A stretch of DNA of 64,000 nucleotides from Flavobacterium psychrophilum (GTDB lineage Bacteria > Bacteroidota > Bacteroidia > Flavobacteriales > Flavobacteriaceae). The stretch lies in NCBI GenBank assembly GCA_945879625.1, contig CAMCVA010000001.1, positions 158,481 through 222,480 on the forward strand, written 5' to 3'. Of the stretch, positions 17,242 through 25,519 are shown in pieces (position 1 is the stretch's first letter; each line of letters starts with the position of its first letter). Position numbers and translations under genes: made by a program. Below the pieces are notes generated by a model. It saw only the letters and a list, made by a program, of their open reading frames with translations. It was not told where the DNA came from and ran no database searches.

Positions 17242-17249
17242 TAAATTTG
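17242..17249 (+). promoter_or_regulatory. -7 promoter element of the acyl-CoA dehydrogenase gene
   Basis: TAAATTTG, a full match to TAnnTTTG, 45 nt before the ATG at 17295. Confidence 0.55.
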
Positions 17250-17294
17250 CAGACGTTTTCGAAAGAAAAATGGTTCAACACTAATAAAAATACT

Positions 17295-18473
17295 ATGAAA
17301 CCTGATTTATTTCAAGCTCCTGATTATTACAACTTAGATGATTTATTAACCGAAGAACACAAATTGGTTCGCGATTCAGCTCGTGCTTGGGTAAAGCGCG
17401 AAGTCTCTCCCATCATTGAAGACTACGCCCAACGTGCCGAGTTCCCTAAACAAATTATTAAAGGATTGGGAGAAATTGGCGGCTTTGGCCCCTATATTCC
17501 AGAAGAATACGGTGGCGCAGGTTTGGATCAGATTTCGTATGGTTTAATTATGCAAGAAATTGAACGTGGAGATTCGGGTGTGCGATCTACCTCATCGGTG
17601 CAATCATCCTTGGTGATGTATCCGATATGGAAATTTGGAACAGAAGCACAACGCATGAAATATTTACCCAAATTGGCCACCGGCGAAATGATGGGTTGTT
17701 TTGGATTAACTGAACCCGATCATGGATCAAATCCAAGTGGCATGACCAGTAACTTCAAAGATATGGGCGATCATTATTTGTTGAACGGCGCCAAAATGTG
17801 GATCTCAAATGCACCGTTTGCTGATATTGCTGTGGTGTGGGCCAAAAACGAAGAAGGTAGAATTCACGGTCTCATTGTAGAACGCGGCATGGAAGGATTT
17901 ACAACGCCAGAAACACATAATAAATGGTCACTTCGTGCCTCAGCAACTGGGGAATTGGTATTTAACAACGTAAAAGTTCCAAAAGAAAACCTAATGCCTG
18001 GCAAATCAGGATTGGGTGCACCTATGCAATGTTTAGATTCTGCTCGTTACGGCATAGCTTGGGGTGCCATTGGTGCCGCCATGGATTGTTATGATACTGC
18101 TTTGCGCTATGCCAAAGAACGTATTCAGTTTGACAAGCCAATTGCGGGAACCCAATTGCAACAAAAGAAATTAGCCGAAATGATTACCGAAATCACCAAA
18201 GCGCAGTTGTTAACTTGGCGTTTGGGTGTATTGCGCAACGAAGGCAAAGCCACTACGCCTCAAATCTCGATGGCCAAACGCAACAATGTGGACATGGCGA
18301 TTCACATTGCCCGCGAAGCCCGTCAAATTTTGGGAGGAATGGGAATTACTGGCGAATACTCCATTATGCGCCACAGCATGAACTTAGAATCCGTGATTAC
18401 CTACGAAGGCACACACGATATTCACTTGCTCATTACAGGTGCCGATATTACCGGAATTCCTGCATTTAAATAA
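17295..18473 (+). CDS. Acyl-CoA dehydrogenase, glutaryl-CoA dehydrogenase type
   Basis: 392 residues from the ATG at 17295; an upstream TTG at 17247 would lie inside the promoter element and is rejected. The sequence follows glutaryl-CoA dehydrogenase closely: RGDSGVRSTSSVQSSLVM (about 85-105), GCFGLTEPDHGSNPSGM, WISNAPFADIAVVWA, and the catalytic-base region TYEGTHDIH near the C-terminus. The enzyme uses FAD to oxidise glutaryl-CoA and decarboxylate it to crotonyl-CoA in lysine/tryptophan catabolism. Substrate is inferred from these motifs, and other short-chain acyl-CoAs are possible. It is monocistronic, with a promoter before it and a hairpin after it. Confidence 0.9.
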   Translation: MKPDLFQAPDYYNLDDLLTEEHKLVRDSARAWVKREVSPIIEDYAQRAEFPKQIIKGLGEIGGFGPYIPEEYGGAGLDQISYGLIMQEIERGDSGVRSTSSVQSSLVMYPIWKFGTEAQRMKYLPKLATGEMMGCFGLTEPDHGSNPSGMTSNFKDMGDHYLLNGAKMWISNAPFADIAVVWAKNEEGRIHGLIVERGMEGFTTPETHNKWSLRASATGELVFNNVKVPKENLMPGKSGLGAPMQCLDSARYGIAWGAIGAAMDCYDTALRYAKERIQFDKPIAGTQLQQKKLAEMITEITKAQLLTWRLGVLRNEGKATTPQISMAKRNNVDMAIHIAREARQILGGMGITGEYSIMRHSMNLESVITYEGTHDIHLLITGADITGIPAFK

Positions 18474-18508
18474 GCGTCAACAAGTATTAAAAAATACCTA
18501 AAATCACA

Positions 18509-18546
18509 AAATAAGCTTCGCTGAAAAGGGGAGCTTATTTACTTTT
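18509..18546 (+). terminator. Putative terminator of the acyl-CoA dehydrogenase gene
   Basis: ATAAGCT / AGCTTAT stem (18511-18538) with a 14-nt loop, then TTACTTTT. The T run is interrupted, so strength is uncertain. Confidence 0.6.
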
Positions 18547-18562
18547 ACGGCAAAATTCACCC

Positions 18563-19345
18563 ATGGACATTTCTCACATTAATCAGCAAATTCAACCCCA
18601 AAAAGACGCTTTAATTCAGCACGCACTCTACCAAAAAGTGCAAACCGTTGCTGATTTACATGTTTTTTTGGAACAGCACATTTATGCCGTTTGGGATTTT
18701 ATGTCGTTGCTGAAAGCACTTCAGATTAAACTCACTTGCACGAGCACGCCCTGGATGCCAGTGGGAAATCCGGCTTTACGCTATTTGATTAATGAGATTG
18801 TGGTGGCCGAAGAAACTGACTTGGCCATGGATGGCAGCCGACAAAGTCATTTTGAAATGTATTTGGATGCCATGCAGCAATGCGGTGCCTCAACTGCCAA
18901 TATCACTGCTTTTTTGGATACTGTACACCGCACTCAAAATATTTTTGTTGCCGTCAAATCGGCTGATTTGCATCCCAATGTAAAAGATTTTTTAAGTTTT
19001 ACATTCCGCGTTATCGAAGAAGGCAAAGCCCACAACATTGCGGCTGCCTTTACCTTTGGACGCGAAGATTTAATTCCGAGTATGTTTACCGAAATCTTGC
19101 GTTCGTTTCAAGCTAATTTTCCTGAAACCGATTTGAGCAAACTGATTTACTATTTTGAGCGCCACATCGAATTAGACGCCGACGAGCACGGTCCGATGGC
19201 TATGCAGATGATCACTGAATTGTGTGGTTCAGATCCGCAAAAATGGGAAGAAGTGGCCCAAACCTCAGCCGAAGCATTAGATAAAAGATTAGGACTTTGG
19301 AATGCGATTGAAGAGCAAATCCTATCGGCTGTCGCAATGGCTTAA
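18563..19345 (+). CDS. DUF3050 domain-containing protein (heme-oxygenase-like fold)
   Basis: 260 residues, nearly all helical. It begins MDISHINQQIQPQKDALIQH, with HIYAVWDFMSLLKALQ (about 37-55), the acidic/His pattern INEIVVAEETD and HFEMYLDAM, then FYFERHIELDADEHGPMA (about 195-215). This matches DUF3050, predicted to share the heme-oxygenase/iron-containing oxidase fold. The conserved E-x-E and H-x-x-x-D-x-D-E-H residues could bind a metal pair (inference). Activity is unknown. A TACTTTTA sequence 14 nt upstream of the ATG may be a weak -7 element. Confidence 0.85.
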   Translation: MDISHINQQIQPQKDALIQHALYQKVQTVADLHVFLEQHIYAVWDFMSLLKALQIKLTCTSTPWMPVGNPALRYLINEIVVAEETDLAMDGSRQSHFEMYLDAMQQCGASTANITAFLDTVHRTQNIFVAVKSADLHPNVKDFLSFTFRVIEEGKAHNIAAAFTFGREDLIPSMFTEILRSFQANFPETDLSKLIYYFERHIELDADEHGPMAMQMITELCGSDPQKWEEVAQTSAEALDKRLGLWNAIEEQILSAVAMA

Positions 19346-19392
19346 ACCCATTCGGATTGAAGCAAGGGATTCAAAATTAAAAAAACGAACCT

Positions 19393-20100
19393 ATGAAATG
19401 GCTGCCGAAACTTTTATTTTTATTTAGCTTTTGCAGCTTGATTTACAGTTGTAATCCACAACAAACACTGCCGTATTATGTTGATAATCCAAATAATAAA
19501 CAACTCAATTATTTGGCGTTGGGCGACAGTTATACCATTGGTCAAAGTGTATGCACGACCTGCAGATTTCCAGAACAATTAAAGTCACGCATTCAAACCT
19601 CCTATCCAAACAATCCTTTTCTGCTGCAAGTCATTGCCAAAACAGGCTGGACGACTACCAATTTAATTTCTGAAATTAATCTGGCCAATCCTTCTACCAA
19701 TTTTGATCTCGTAACCTTGTTAATCGGCGTAAACAACCAATACCAAAACAAACCTTTTTCGCTTTATGAACAAGAGTTTCCAGCCTTGGTAGAAAAAGCG
19801 ATCCAATTGGCCAAAGGTGATAAAACGAATGTGATTGTAGTTTCGATTCCAGATTATGCCTATACGCCTTATGGCCAAGGTTCGTCAACAATTAGTAGCC
19901 AAATCAATTCGTACAATACGTTTGCACAAAACTATTGCAACCAGAATCAAATTGAATTTGTGAATATTACCGATATTACCCAACAAGGATTAATCAATCC
20001 TGCACTTGTGGCTGCAGATGGTTTGCATCCTTCAGAATTGGCCTATGCGCAATTTGTAGAACGAATTTTACCTAAGGCAATTTCGGTGCTCGGTCAATAA
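19393..20100 (+). CDS. SGNH/GDSL-family hydrolase, lipoprotein
   Basis: 235 residues. The signal peptide has a lipobox-like LIYSC (Cys at about 20), so envelope location is expected. The SGNH blocks are present: block I YLALGDSYTIGQ (nucleophile Ser, about 45), a Gly/Asn block in TLLIGVNNQYQ (about 115), and block V DGLHPSELAY with the catalytic Asp and His (about 215). It is an esterase or lipase of unknown substrate. CTTCRFPEQL carries an extra Cys pair that could form a disulfide. It follows the DUF3050 gene by 47 bp and converges on the ferredoxin gene. Confidence 0.9.
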   Translation: MKWLPKLLFLFSFCSLIYSCNPQQTLPYYVDNPNNKQLNYLALGDSYTIGQSVCTTCRFPEQLKSRIQTSYPNNPFLLQVIAKTGWTTTNLISEINLANPSTNFDLVTLLIGVNNQYQNKPFSLYEQEFPALVEKAIQLAKGDKTNVIVVSIPDYAYTPYGQGSSTISSQINSYNTFAQNYCNQNQIEFVNITDITQQGLINPALVAADGLHPSELAYAQFVERILPKAISVLGQ

Positions 20101-20126
20101 ATCAGAAAAGTTTGTGGAAAATTGGA

Positions 20127-20459
20127 TTAGGATTCTGGTGCCAATTCGACAGCCAATCCATCGATGGCTTCCGTGAGCTGAATTTGACAGCCCAAGCGGC
20201 TATTTGGTTTTACGTGAAAGGCTTCTGAAAGCATCGCCTCTTCTTCGTCTGATTTTTCAGGTAATTCTAGTTCGTTTAATACATAACATTGGCAGGACGC
20301 ACACATGGCCATGCCGCCACAAATGCCTATCGTTCCCTCCTCGGCGATTTCGTAGGCGCGCACCAACTCCATGATGTTCATGTTCATATCAGTAGGCGCT
20401 TGTACTTCGTGAACTAATCCATTTCTGTCGGTAATTTTTAAAGTGATATCTTGCGGCAT
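20127..20459 (-). CDS. [2Fe-2S] ferredoxin
   Basis: 110 residues. The plant/adrenodoxin-type cluster ligands are visible: GICGGMAMCASCQCYV gives C-x5-C-x2-C spacing (about 42-52), and LGCQIQL supplies the fourth Cys (about 90). It resembles the adrenodoxin/ISC-type ferredoxins of Bacteroidota. It is probably the electron partner of the ferredoxin reductase at 21125-22177, with which it would be adjacent but for the two inserted genes. Its ATG overlaps the stop of the nucleotidyltransferase gene by one base (TAATG), so translation may be coupled to that gene. Confidence 0.92.
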   Translation of the reverse strand: MPQDITLKITDRNGLVHEVQAPTDMNMNIMELVRAYEIAEEGTIGICGGMAMCASCQCYVLNELELPEKSDEEEAMLSEAFHVKPNSRLGCQIQLTEAIDGLAVELAPES

Positions 20460-20917
20460 TATTTCTTTTTCACCTTATTTAATTGTTCTATATCTGCTAA
20501 ATCCTTTAGCCTTCCTGAAGCAGTTTTGTTCTTTATTAAATCGTCAAATTCAATATAGGGAACTTTAATTCCTTCTAACGCGAGCCAATTGCAATTTTTA
20601 TAACTTTCTTCAAAATGCAATCCGCTGACATTGGTGAGTATTTCAATTTTTCTAGGTTCAACACCAATACTCCAGACATCAAATTTCTCGCTATCAAAAT
20701 CTTCTATTGAAAAAATAGGTGCACCAAAATCTTTGTAAGTTTCTTTTAATTTATAATAGTTCTCTGGGGTTTGATTGATCCATAAATCCATGTCACCCGT
20801 ACTTCTTCCATACCCATGTAGGATTACTGCATAACCTCCTACTAGGATGTAATCTACCTGGTGTTTACTTAAAAGCTCTAAAAATTCTAAAAAATCAACG
20901 TTGAATAAGTTAGCCAT
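20459..20917 (-). CDS. Nucleotidyltransferase-fold protein, possible toxin of a two-gene module
   Basis: 152 residues. The MNT/AbiEii-like nucleotidyltransferase signature is clear: YILVGGYAVILHGYGRSTGDMDLWI (about 23-47), with GG then DxD (D-M-D) and an acidic residue later. No C-terminal helper domain is present, so it is a minimal nucleotidyltransferase (DUF6036/MNT class). Such proteins may NMPylate or AMPylate partners, and many act in toxin-antitoxin modules. It is encoded with an 8-bp overlap behind a small acidic/basic protein (20910-21092) and directly before ferredoxin. The toxin role is inference from context. Confidence 0.75.
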   Translation of the reverse strand: MANLFNVDFLEFLELLSKHQVDYILVGGYAVILHGYGRSTGDMDLWINQTPENYYKLKETYKDFGAPIFSIEDFDSEKFDVWSIGVEPRKIEILTNVSGLHFEESYKNCNWLALEGIKVPYIEFDDLIKNKTASGRLKDLADIEQLNKVKKK

Positions 20918-21092
20918 GTTTTCTAGATGAAAAAACGGTTCTGTCTACCTTTTGTTCTGGAGCGGAATTGAAAATGGAATTGATAATATCGCAGGCAAAA
21001 TTTAATCTTTCAATGGGTGTTTTATCCCTGTAAAATGTGATATGATCATCAGCTTCTTCAAATGAAGATTTAGAAACGATACTCCTTTTCAT
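20910..21092 (-). CDS. Small partner protein upstream of the nucleotidyltransferase
   Basis: 60 residues from MKRSIVSKSSFEEADDHITFYRD (ATG at 21092); ATG 21107 would add five residues. The layout (MKRxIV, helical DKTPIERLNFACDIINSIF, then a basic end VDRTVFSSRKHG) resembles the short proteins found directly upstream of MNT/AbiEii-type nucleotidyltransferases in Bacteroidota. It overlaps the downstream gene by 8 bp. A TATATTTG element at 21112-21119 could give the pair its own promoter inside the Fe-S cluster. It may be the antitoxin or a substrate (inference). Confidence 0.6.
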   Translation of the reverse strand: MKRSIVSKSSFEEADDHITFYRDKTPIERLNFACDIINSIFNSAPEQKVDRTVFSSRKHG

Positions 21093-21111
21093 TCTTATAT
21101 TTTCCATCAAA

Positions 21112-21119
21112 CAAATATA
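21112..21119 (-). promoter_or_regulatory. -7 promoter element upstream of the nucleotidyltransferase pair
   Basis: TATATTTG on the minus strand in the gap after the ferredoxin reductase stop, a perfect consensus. It suggests an internal promoter for the pair and the downstream ferredoxin. Confidence 0.55.
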
Positions 21120-21124
21120 AAAAT

Positions 21125-22177
21125 TTAATCAATCGATTTAACTACCGCTTTTTCGGCTTCTTTTCGGGTGCCGTCAAACCCATCTACACCCGAAACAGTG
21201 GTGTATTTGAGCACGTATTTTTTGCCGGGATTCAAGCGTTGGTAGACACTTTGGCACATGAGTGTAGCTTCGTGAAATCCGCACAAAATGAGTTTTAATT
21301 TGCCCGGATAGGTATTCACATCACCAATGGCATAAATGCCTGGAATATTAGTTTGATAATCTAAAGCATTATCAACTTTGATGGCATTTTTCTCAATTTC
21401 CAATCCCCAATTAGCAATCGCGCCCAACTTAGGCGTTAACCCAAATAAGGGAATAAAGAAATCCGTTTCTAGCACTTGCTGTACGCCTTCGTTTTCTAGG
21501 GCGATGGATTGCAAACGGCCTTCGCCTTGTAGGGTAACAACTTCGGCCGGTGTAATTAAATTTATTTTTCCGGCATGTTTCAATTCTTGTACTTTCTCTA
21601 CCGAATCCAAGGCGCCTCGAAATTCGTTTCGGCGATGCACCAAGGTTACTTGTGAGGCTACTTCGGCCAAGAAAATACTCCAATCTAAGGCAGAATCTCC
21701 TCCTCCGGCGATCACAATTTTTTTGTTTCGAAACAATTCGGGGTCTTTTACAAAATATTCTACACCGCGTTCTTCGTAATTTTCAATCCGGTCAATTAAG
21801 GGTTTGCGAGGTTCAAAAGTGCCCAAGCCGCCTGCAATCGCTACTGCTTTGGCTTGGTGTTTGGTTCCTTTGTTGGTGGTTACTATAAAGGTACCATCAT
21901 CCAATTTATCTATAGTTTCAGCGGTTTCAGTCAAGGTGAAGCCCGGCTCAAATTGCTTAATTTGTTCCATGAGGTTGGCAACCAATTCGCCTGCCAAAAC
22001 AGTCGGATAGCCCGGAATATCAAAAATGGGTTTTTTGGGATATAATTCGGACAATTGCCCACCAGGCTGAGGCAAGGCATCAATCAAGTGGCATTTTAAT
22101 TTGAGTAATCCCGCTTCAAAAACGGTAAAGAGTCCGGTAGGTCCGGCGCCAATAATTAATAAGTCTGTTTGAATCAT
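21125..22177 (-). CDS. Ferredoxin--NADP(+) reductase, thioredoxin-reductase-like type
   Basis: 350 residues from the ATG at 22177 (MIQTDLLIIGAGPTGLF). The FAD-binding GxGxxG is at residues 8-13, and an NADPH-binding GGGDSALDW is near residue 158. YAIGDVNTYPGKLKLILCGFHEA is typical of the C-terminal FAD motif (about 285). There is no CxxC redox pair, which separates it from true thioredoxin reductases and fits the homodimeric FNR family of Firmicutes, Chlorobi and Bacteroidota. It transfers electrons between NADPH and ferredoxin. It follows nifU by 68 bp within a minus-strand Fe-S cluster. Confidence 0.9.
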   Translation of the reverse strand: MIQTDLLIIGAGPTGLFTVFEAGLLKLKCHLIDALPQPGGQLSELYPKKPIFDIPGYPTVLAGELVANLMEQIKQFEPGFTLTETAETIDKLDDGTFIVTTNKGTKHQAKAVAIAGGLGTFEPRKPLIDRIENYEERGVEYFVKDPELFRNKKIVIAGGGDSALDWSIFLAEVASQVTLVHRRNEFRGALDSVEKVQELKHAGKINLITPAEVVTLQGEGRLQSIALENEGVQQVLETDFFIPLFGLTPKLGAIANWGLEIEKNAIKVDNALDYQTNIPGIYAIGDVNTYPGKLKLILCGFHEATLMCQSVYQRLNPGKKYVLKYTTVSGVDGFDGTRKEAEKAVVKSID

Positions 22178-22245
22178 CTTTCTTAATTTCAAAGCTGCAA
22201 AGAAACAAGCTCGCTTGGGTTTCTACTATGATATTTATCAGTAAA

Positions 22246-22485
22246 CTAGGCGATGTTTTCTACAGTCTCTATTTGTGGTGCGTATTTTTTTATCGTGGTT
22301 TCTACGCCTGCCCTCAAGGTCATTTGATTTACACTGCAGCTAATGCATGCGCCTTCTAAACGCACTTTTACGTGCTTTTCCTCTTCTATAGAAACCAAGG
22401 AAATGTCGCCTCCATCCGAATTAAGAAAAGGTCTAATTTCGTCGAGCGCTTTCAATACATTCAAGGTCAATTGTTCGTGGTTCAT
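22246..22485 (-). CDS. NifU C-terminal-domain Fe-S scaffold protein
   Basis: 79 residues, only the NifU C-terminal (Nfu) domain. It begins LNVLKALDEIRPFLNSDGGDISLVSIEEE, and the cluster-binding pair is GACISCSVNQMTLRAGVE (CxxC, about 47-50). It should bind a labile 4Fe-4S cluster between two subunits and deliver it to apoproteins. It sits 33 bp behind mrp, which encodes another Fe-S carrier, consistent with a joint role in cluster assembly or delivery. Confidence 0.93.
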   Translation of the reverse strand: MNHEQLTLNVLKALDEIRPFLNSDGGDISLVSIEEEKHVKVRLEGACISCSVNQMTLRAGVETTIKKYAPQIETVENIA

Positions 22486-22518
22486 AGCCTAAGTCAGTTT
22501 AGATAGTAGCTTGATTAG

Positions 22519-23655
22519 TTATTTTTTTACGGCAGCACATCCGGCCATCGTGGTAATTTTTATTGCTTCGGTTGGCGGCAAGGATTCGTTGCGGCTTACC
22601 ACTTCTTGCACCACATTGCGGGTAATGGTTTCAAAAACCTGGGCAATAATTGAATTTTCTTGTAGGGCTGCAGGTCGGCCAATATCTCCAGCTTCGCGCA
22701 CCGATTGAACCAAAGGTACTTCGCCCAAAAAGGGCACGTTTAAATCTTGTGCGAGTTGCCGCGCGCCTTCTTGTCCAAATATATAATACTTGTTGTCGGG
22801 CAATTCCTGAGGTGTAAAATAGGCCATGTTTTCGACTATTCCCAAAATGGGTATGTTGATGCTGTCGGATAAAAACATCGAAACACCTTTTCTAGCATCG
22901 GCGAGTGCCACTGCTTGGGGCGTACTCACCACCACTGCACCAGTAATGGGCAACGATTGCATAATAGACAAATGAATATCTCCGGTTCCGGGTGGTAAAT
23001 CGATGAGCATAAAATCTAACTGACCCCAATCAGCATCAAAGATCATTTGGGTTAGGGCTTTTGCCGCCATAGGTCCGCGCCAAATAACCGCTTGACTGGG
23101 CGCCGTAAAAAAACCAATCGATAAAAGCTTGATTTCGTAGCTTTCGACGGGTTTCATTTTTGATTTTCCATCCACTTCTACAGAAATGGGTTTTTCATTC
23201 TCTACGTCAAACATAATGGGCATCGATGGGCCATAAATATCGGCATCTAAAATCCCAACCGAGAATCCCATCTTAGCCAAAGAAACCGCTAAATTGGCCG
23301 TAACAGTAGATTTGCCTACTCCTCCTTTGCCTGAGGCAACTGCAATAATGTTGCTGATGCCAGGAATGGCTTTTCCTTTTATGGCTTGGGAAGCATTCGC
23401 TGCAGGCGCTTCTACTTTGCAATTTACTTTCACCGCTGTGGCCGTTGGAAATTGCTCTAGGATGAGTTTTTTGATGTCCTCTTCGGCACGTTTTTTAATG
23501 TGCATGGCTGGCGAACTGATGACCAAATCAACGACTACTTCATCGCCAAAAACAACCACATTTTGAACCGCACCACTTTCGACCATGTTTTGGCCTTCGC
23601 CAGCAATAGATATGGCTTCTAAGGCTTTTAAAATTTCTTTTCTGTCTAATTTCAT
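22519..23655 (-). CDS. Mrp/NBP35-family P-loop ATPase, Fe-S cluster carrier
   Basis: 378 residues from ATG 23655 (MKLDRKEILKALEAI); a start six codons upstream is less likely. An N-terminal MIP18/DUF59 domain covers about 1-85. The deviant Walker A is VASGKGGVGKSTVTANLAVS (about 108-125), followed by GILDADIYGPSMPIM and LIDLPPGTGDIHLS. The C-terminal CxxC that binds the bridging cluster in many Mrp/ApbC proteins is not visible: the corresponding stretch is ENMAYFTPQELPDNKYYIFG. Role in Fe-S transfer is taken from the family and the neighbouring nifU. It is the first gene of the minus-strand Fe-S cluster. Confidence 0.92.
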   Translation of the reverse strand: MKLDRKEILKALEAISIAGEGQNMVESGAVQNVVVFGDEVVVDLVISSPAMHIKKRAEEDIKKLILEQFPTATAVKVNCKVEAPAANASQAIKGKAIPGISNIIAVASGKGGVGKSTVTANLAVSLAKMGFSVGILDADIYGPSMPIMFDVENEKPISVEVDGKSKMKPVESYEIKLLSIGFFTAPSQAVIWRGPMAAKALTQMIFDADWGQLDFMLIDLPPGTGDIHLSIMQSLPITGAVVVSTPQAVALADARKGVSMFLSDSINIPILGIVENMAYFTPQELPDNKYYIFGQEGARQLAQDLNVPFLGEVPLVQSVREAGDIGRPAALQENSIIAQVFETITRNVVQEVVSRNESLPPTEAIKITTMAGCAAVKK

Positions 23656-23775
23656 AGGGAGAAAACTTCGCATTAGTGCTCAAAATTTTCGTTCTCAAAG
23701 ATAGGCCGAAAAGTTGAAATGCGTATGCCTGTCAACTAAAAGTTTATGGAGCTAAACCGGTAAAAGTCATTTGGT

Positions 23776-24117
23776 TTAGCGCGCTATTTCGGGTGGCCAA
23801 AAGTGCTTGTCAAAATCTAGAATTTGGTTGTCCTTTACTTGAATGCCCTCGTTCTCGAGTAATTGTTGCATGAGGGAAGTTCCCTGAAAATGGTGCTTTC
23901 CGGTGAGTAAGCCATTTCTATTCACTACGCGATGCGCAGGAATATCGGGCAGGTTGTGCGAGGCATTCATGGCATATCCCACCATTCGTGCTGATTTTCC
24001 GGCGCCAATTGCTCGGGCAATCGCCCCATAGGAAGTTACTCTTCCGGCCGGAATTTGGCGTGCGACTTGGTATACGCGCTCAAAAAAAGATAGTTCGGTG
24101 ATTGGTAAATCGGTCAT
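23776..24117 (-). CDS. Alkyltransferase-like protein (MGMT fold, no catalytic Cys)
   Basis: 113 residues. The DNA-binding part of the MGMT/Ada C-terminal domain is present (FFERVYQVARQIPAGRVTSYGAIARAIGAGKSARMVGYAMN). The active-site motif PCHRV is IPAHRVVNRNG, with Ala for the alkyl-accepting Cys. This is the pattern of ATL/Atl1 proteins, which bind O6-alkylguanine and recruit nucleotide excision repair rather than demethylating DNA themselves. It overlaps the LysE exporter gene by 4 bp (ATGA), so it is the third gene of a trmB-lysE-atl unit. Confidence 0.9.
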   Translation of the reverse strand: MTDLPITELSFFERVYQVARQIPAGRVTSYGAIARAIGAGKSARMVGYAMNASHNLPDIPAHRVVNRNGLLTGKHHFQGTSLMQQLLENEGIQVKDNQILDFDKHFWPPEIAR

Positions 24118-24752
24118 TTACCAGTAATAAAAATCACTTGATATAATGTCATCAGGGCAACGAGCGAAGTAATGCTTCCCATAATGACATTCATGTTGCG
24201 AATGATGTAATCTGTTTTGGACCGCAAGCGACTAAAAACCACAACGTAGGCGTAAAACACGGTTAACGATCCCGCTAAAATCCCCAAAACAAAACTATAG
24301 ATTTGACTAGTTAGGAAACTAAAAAAATCATAGGAACTAAAAGCAATGCTCACAATTACGTAATAAGGAATCGGAAAAACATTGATCGCCGAAATAAACA
24401 AGCCCAATAAAAAAGCAGATCGGCTGGTTTTCTTCACCAAGTTATTTTGCGAAACCAATTGGGGTTTCTTGGCCAAAAAGAAAAAATAAATGCTCGCCAA
24501 AACAAAAATAACCAAACCAATTTCACGCAAAATCAAATTGACTTCGTGGTGGGAGTCAATGTACCTGGCGCTGTAAACCGATATAAACCCCTGCAAGGCA
24601 ATTACCACCAATGCACCCGAGACAAATCCCATCGCGCGTGATTTTCCGTCTTCCAAACTAATTTTGGCTGCCGTCATGTTGATTAATCCTGGCGGAAAAA
24701 TACCAACAAACGCAGCAAAATAGCCTACTATAAACGAAAAGAACAAACTCAT
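24114..24752 (-). CDS. LysE/RhtB-family amino-acid exporter
   Basis: 212 residues with about six membrane segments. It begins FSFIVGYFAAFVGIFPPGLINMTAAKISLEDG, which carries the GxxPGP-like N-terminal motif of LysE proteins in the form IFPPGLINM. A central polar loop (LAKKPQLVSQNNLVKKTSRS) separates the halves, then FISAINVFPIPYYVIVS. It is expected to export amino acids or related metabolites across the inner membrane; substrate unknown. It starts directly after the trmB stop (TAGATG) and overlaps the next gene by 4 bp. Confidence 0.85.
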   Translation of the reverse strand: MSLFFSFIVGYFAAFVGIFPPGLINMTAAKISLEDGKSRAMGFVSGALVVIALQGFISVYSARYIDSHHEVNLILREIGLVIFVLASIYFFFLAKKPQLVSQNNLVKKTSRSAFLLGLFISAINVFPIPYYVIVSIAFSSYDFFSFLTSQIYSFVLGILAGSLTVFYAYVVVFSRLRSKTDYIIRNMNVIMGSITSLVALMTLYQVIFITGK

Positions 24753-25424
24753 CTACTTGATTTTGAAACGAATATACGTAATTGCTTTGTTGATTTCCAA
24801 ATATTGTTTTTCATAAAAGGTTTGAATCGCTGTGACTTCGTCTGGACTTCCTTCGTTTTTGTAGATGTTGTGGTTGGCATATTCTACGGCATGCCCCTCG
24901 CCATGCAACAAGCCTAGGGTATAGCCGTGCATAAATTCGCTGTCTGTTTTGAGGTGTACCACACCAGCGGGCTGCAATATTTTTTTATATAACTGCAAAA
25001 AAACAGCATTGGTCATGCGGTGCTTGGTGCGTTTGTATTTGATTTGTGGATCGGGAAATGTGATCCAAATTTCGGCCACTTCTCCAGGAGTAAACAAATG
25101 ATCTATCAATTCGATTTGGGTGCGCACAAAAGCTACATTGTGCATCCCGCTATCTACTGCTGTCTTGGCTCCTCGCCAAAATCGCGCCCCTTTGATGTCT
25201 ATCCCTATAAAATTTTTGTCGGGATAACGCTCGGCCAATCCCACCGTGTATTCTCCTTTTCCGCAGCCCAATTCTAATACAATTGGGTTGTCGTTCTTAA
25301 AAAATTCAGGCCAACAACCTTTATACGGGAAAGCATCAGCTACCACCTCTTCTCGGGTAGGTTGAAACACATTGACAAAGTTTTCGTTTTCTTTAAATCT
25401 TTTTAACTTATTTTTACTTCCCAC
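24753..25424 (-). CDS. trmB: tRNA (guanine-N7-)-methyltransferase
   Basis: 223 residues from a GTG start at 25424, giving MGSKNKLKRFKENENFVNVF. A longer reading frame to 25529 is rejected because it runs into the divergent gene at 25520 and adds nothing conserved. The SAM-binding motif is IVLELGCGKGEYTVGLAERY (about 47-66), then GIDIKGARFWRGA, and the catalytic IWITFPDPQIKYKRTKHR (about 128-145, FPDP typical of TrmB). It makes m7G46 in tRNA variable loops. It is the first gene of the trmB-lysE-atl unit. Confidence 0.94.
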   Translation of the reverse strand: MGSKNKLKRFKENENFVNVFQPTREEVVADAFPYKGCWPEFFKNDNPIVLELGCGKGEYTVGLAERYPDKNFIGIDIKGARFWRGAKTAVDSGMHNVAFVRTQIELIDHLFTPGEVAEIWITFPDPQIKYKRTKHRMTNAVFLQLYKKILQPAGVVHLKTDSEFMHGYTLGLLHGEGHAVEYANHNIYKNEGSPDEVTAIQTFYEKQYLEINKAITYIRFKIK

Positions 25425-25519
25425 GATATAATTTAATGTTTTGGCAAAACTAAGGAAATATAATAGACGTTTTTTGTAATTATCTTGCTGCTTTTTACCC
25501 CCATAAAAATCTCCCCCCG

